Source of the DNA: Uloborus plumipes
Lineage: Eukaryota; Arthropoda; Arachnida; Araneae; Uloboridae
Direction: 5' to 3'
DNA length: 64,000 nucleotides
Assembly: GCA_038373865.1 (NCBI GenBank)
Contig: JAXGGA010003373.1
Span: 1 to 64,000, forward strand
Positions 62,407-64,000 of this stretch are shown one piece after another (the stretch's first letter is position 1; every line of letters starts with the position of its first letter). The notes beneath the pieces were generated by a model. The model ran no database searches and was not told where the DNA came from. It saw nothing but the letters and a program-made list of their open reading frames with translations. Both the position numbers and the translations under genes were made by a program.

Positions 62407-64000
62407 GGAAAAAATATTAATATCCGATATTATAACGTTTTTCTAGTTGGCATCAATAAAATGTAGAATAAAAATATGTTAGAAAGTATTTAAAATTTAT
62501 CTGAAAACAAATTGCAATTGGTGTTCATACATTTCTATATAATTAAGGCAAGGAATTATTTCCAATTCGTTATTTTTCTGAATGATTAACTTTTTTTTTT
62601 GGCATAAACAGCAGTTGCTGACAATGTGTTGAATATTTTTGCTCTTTTCTCTCAATCACATATAGAAAAGAAACATAGTAAACATAAAACATATTCCTCT
62701 TGATTGTATCTTTTCTCCTATCTGAGTCCCGGGGATCGAGAAGACGTAAAATATGTTCCAACGGGGGAACAAAAACAAATAGTTCAGATATAAGAGAACT
62801 GTGGAAAAACAACGCAGTGGGTATATTTTTGTACTCTAGAAAAGCCTTCTTTAGCGTATCACGGAAACTTTGTTCGAAAGAAGATACTACTCAAAGAATC
62901 ATGAACAGTAGCTTCAGACGTGTTTTTAACGTTTTTGTAAAATATTTGTTGAATAAAGAATTTTCTTTCAAAGGAAAATGATTTTATATGAATAACACTA
63001 TGCTTCTCTTAGATTTTTGGGTTGTGCTAATACGATAAATTTGCAAGAAGTGAAATATTCATATCACAATCTCATTCATTTCTTCTTATGAAATTATAGA
63101 GCTACAATGCATATCTACATCGTATATGACAAAATTCCTGGAAATGCCACATATATTTTTAACATATTTTTAGTACTAGCCATTTCAGTGCTGTGAAGGA
63201 AAGCAACCAGGATTTTTGTTTCGCAGAAAAATTAAGCCAGCCGCTATTGAATTTGAAAAAAAAAAAAAAAAAGATTACCTATAGACCGAGCCCATTTCTT
63301 TCGTGCTCACGTATTAGACTACATATATTTCGATAAAATTCTCTAACTGTGTGAACTAGAACTCTTTTGGCAAGTACAATAGTTATATTTATTTTTAGTT
63401 AAGTTATCTATTAGCTCGATCAAAGTGCCCATCCTATGCAATGTGATTCTTCTTTTTAAAATACACTACAACTGAGGCGACAGGCCAAGATCCCTCCCCA
63501 AAATAAAATTAAAATGCCTTAACTCTTTGACGTAGAATTTTGTATCAATATATTTTTCATACTTTGTTCATTATTCTGTATTACTTTACGGCAAAATAAG
63601 GGGAAAATGCTATATTTATCATTTAAATAATTTTCTGGTTATGTAATACTGAACAGGACAACGGTGTCCCTTTCTGTGTAATAGGAAAATATTCATGGGA
63701 AATCGATGTTTCGTTCTGTGGGACACCGGTGTCCCATTTCTGCTTCAAAGGAGTAAGTGCCTTTCTACTATCTATCCAATTTGAAGAGATGCCTTCCTAT
63801 TTTCCTAGCCCCTTCAACATTTACAAGACTACCTTGTCATGTAACTAGGTGAAATGTTTAAGCATGCACATTTTAGCGGAATTTCTGGGCATTTTTTCAG
63901 AATAAAATTAATTATTTTTAGATCAATTAAATACGTAGAGTAAGTAAATATCCTTATAGATATTTTTTAAACTCTACATTAGGGAAATTTTATACTAAGG
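62407..64000. other. AT-rich sequence with one 16-bp palindrome
   Basis: GGGACACCGGTGTCCC (63720-63735) is a perfect palindrome, and ACGGTGTCCC recurs at 63661. The 93-codon plus frame at 62700-62981 and the minus frame 62570-62812 have no recognised domain. Confidence 0.5.

Noticed and set aside
62700..62981. 93-codon frame as a gene
   Set aside because: No recognised domain, and an equally long frame overlaps on the other strand.

Overview
The window is AT-rich animal DNA, most likely from an arthropod and plausibly a spider or other arachnid. That call is an inference. It rests on the low gene density, a spliced animal-type exon, and the mix of Helitrons, a non-LTR element with an RNase H tail, many TIR and fold-back elements, and microsatellites. 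There are no bacterial-style genes, operons, rRNAs or CRISPR arrays.

Only one host coding segment is convincing: a 178-bp internal exon on the minus strand (32787-32964). It has a clean 3' splice site and a GTAAGT donor, and encodes part of the membrane domain of a TMTC-family protein (ER transmembrane and TPR-repeat O-mannosyltransferase). Because introns lie on both sides, much of the flanking sequence is probably TMTC intron. No second TMTC exon was recognised.

Most recognisable sequence is mobile DNA. Left part (1-12.2 kb): an element flanked by TA (699-1487) with an inverted truncated copy beside it; a possible LTR; a Helitron-like element (3947-5663) cut into a small palindromic repeat; a ~250-bp tandem duplication; and a second kind of Helitron (9932-12200) with five tandem copies of its 5' end and a decayed helicase C-terminus. 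Middle (12.2-28 kb): a diverged ~745-bp tandem duplication with a strong hairpin at its junction, a possible tRNA-derived SINE, two inverted copies of a CATCGG-rich element, a 5'-truncated non-LTR element with 13-bp target-site duplications, and a mariner-like MITE. Right part (28-64 kb): a second copy of the first Helitron with different central cargo, a 0.5-kb fold-back, the TMTC exon, a 2.9-kb fold-back with 1.1-kb arms, several MITEs, two GC-richer islands of unknown nature, a region with five scattered copies of GTTACCG(C/A)TCTGA, and a 650-bp palindromic MITE between (TA)n tracts.

The genes do not form a system; elements are nested in one another. A six-copy family of ~170-220 bp palindromic repeats with CACTGTAAAAAA-like ends recurs across 37 kb, and both copies of the first Helitron abut members of it. 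No clearly new functional system was found. The best leads are the fold-back elements, the Helitron tandem 5' ends, the CATCGG-rich element and the recurring GTTACCG motif.
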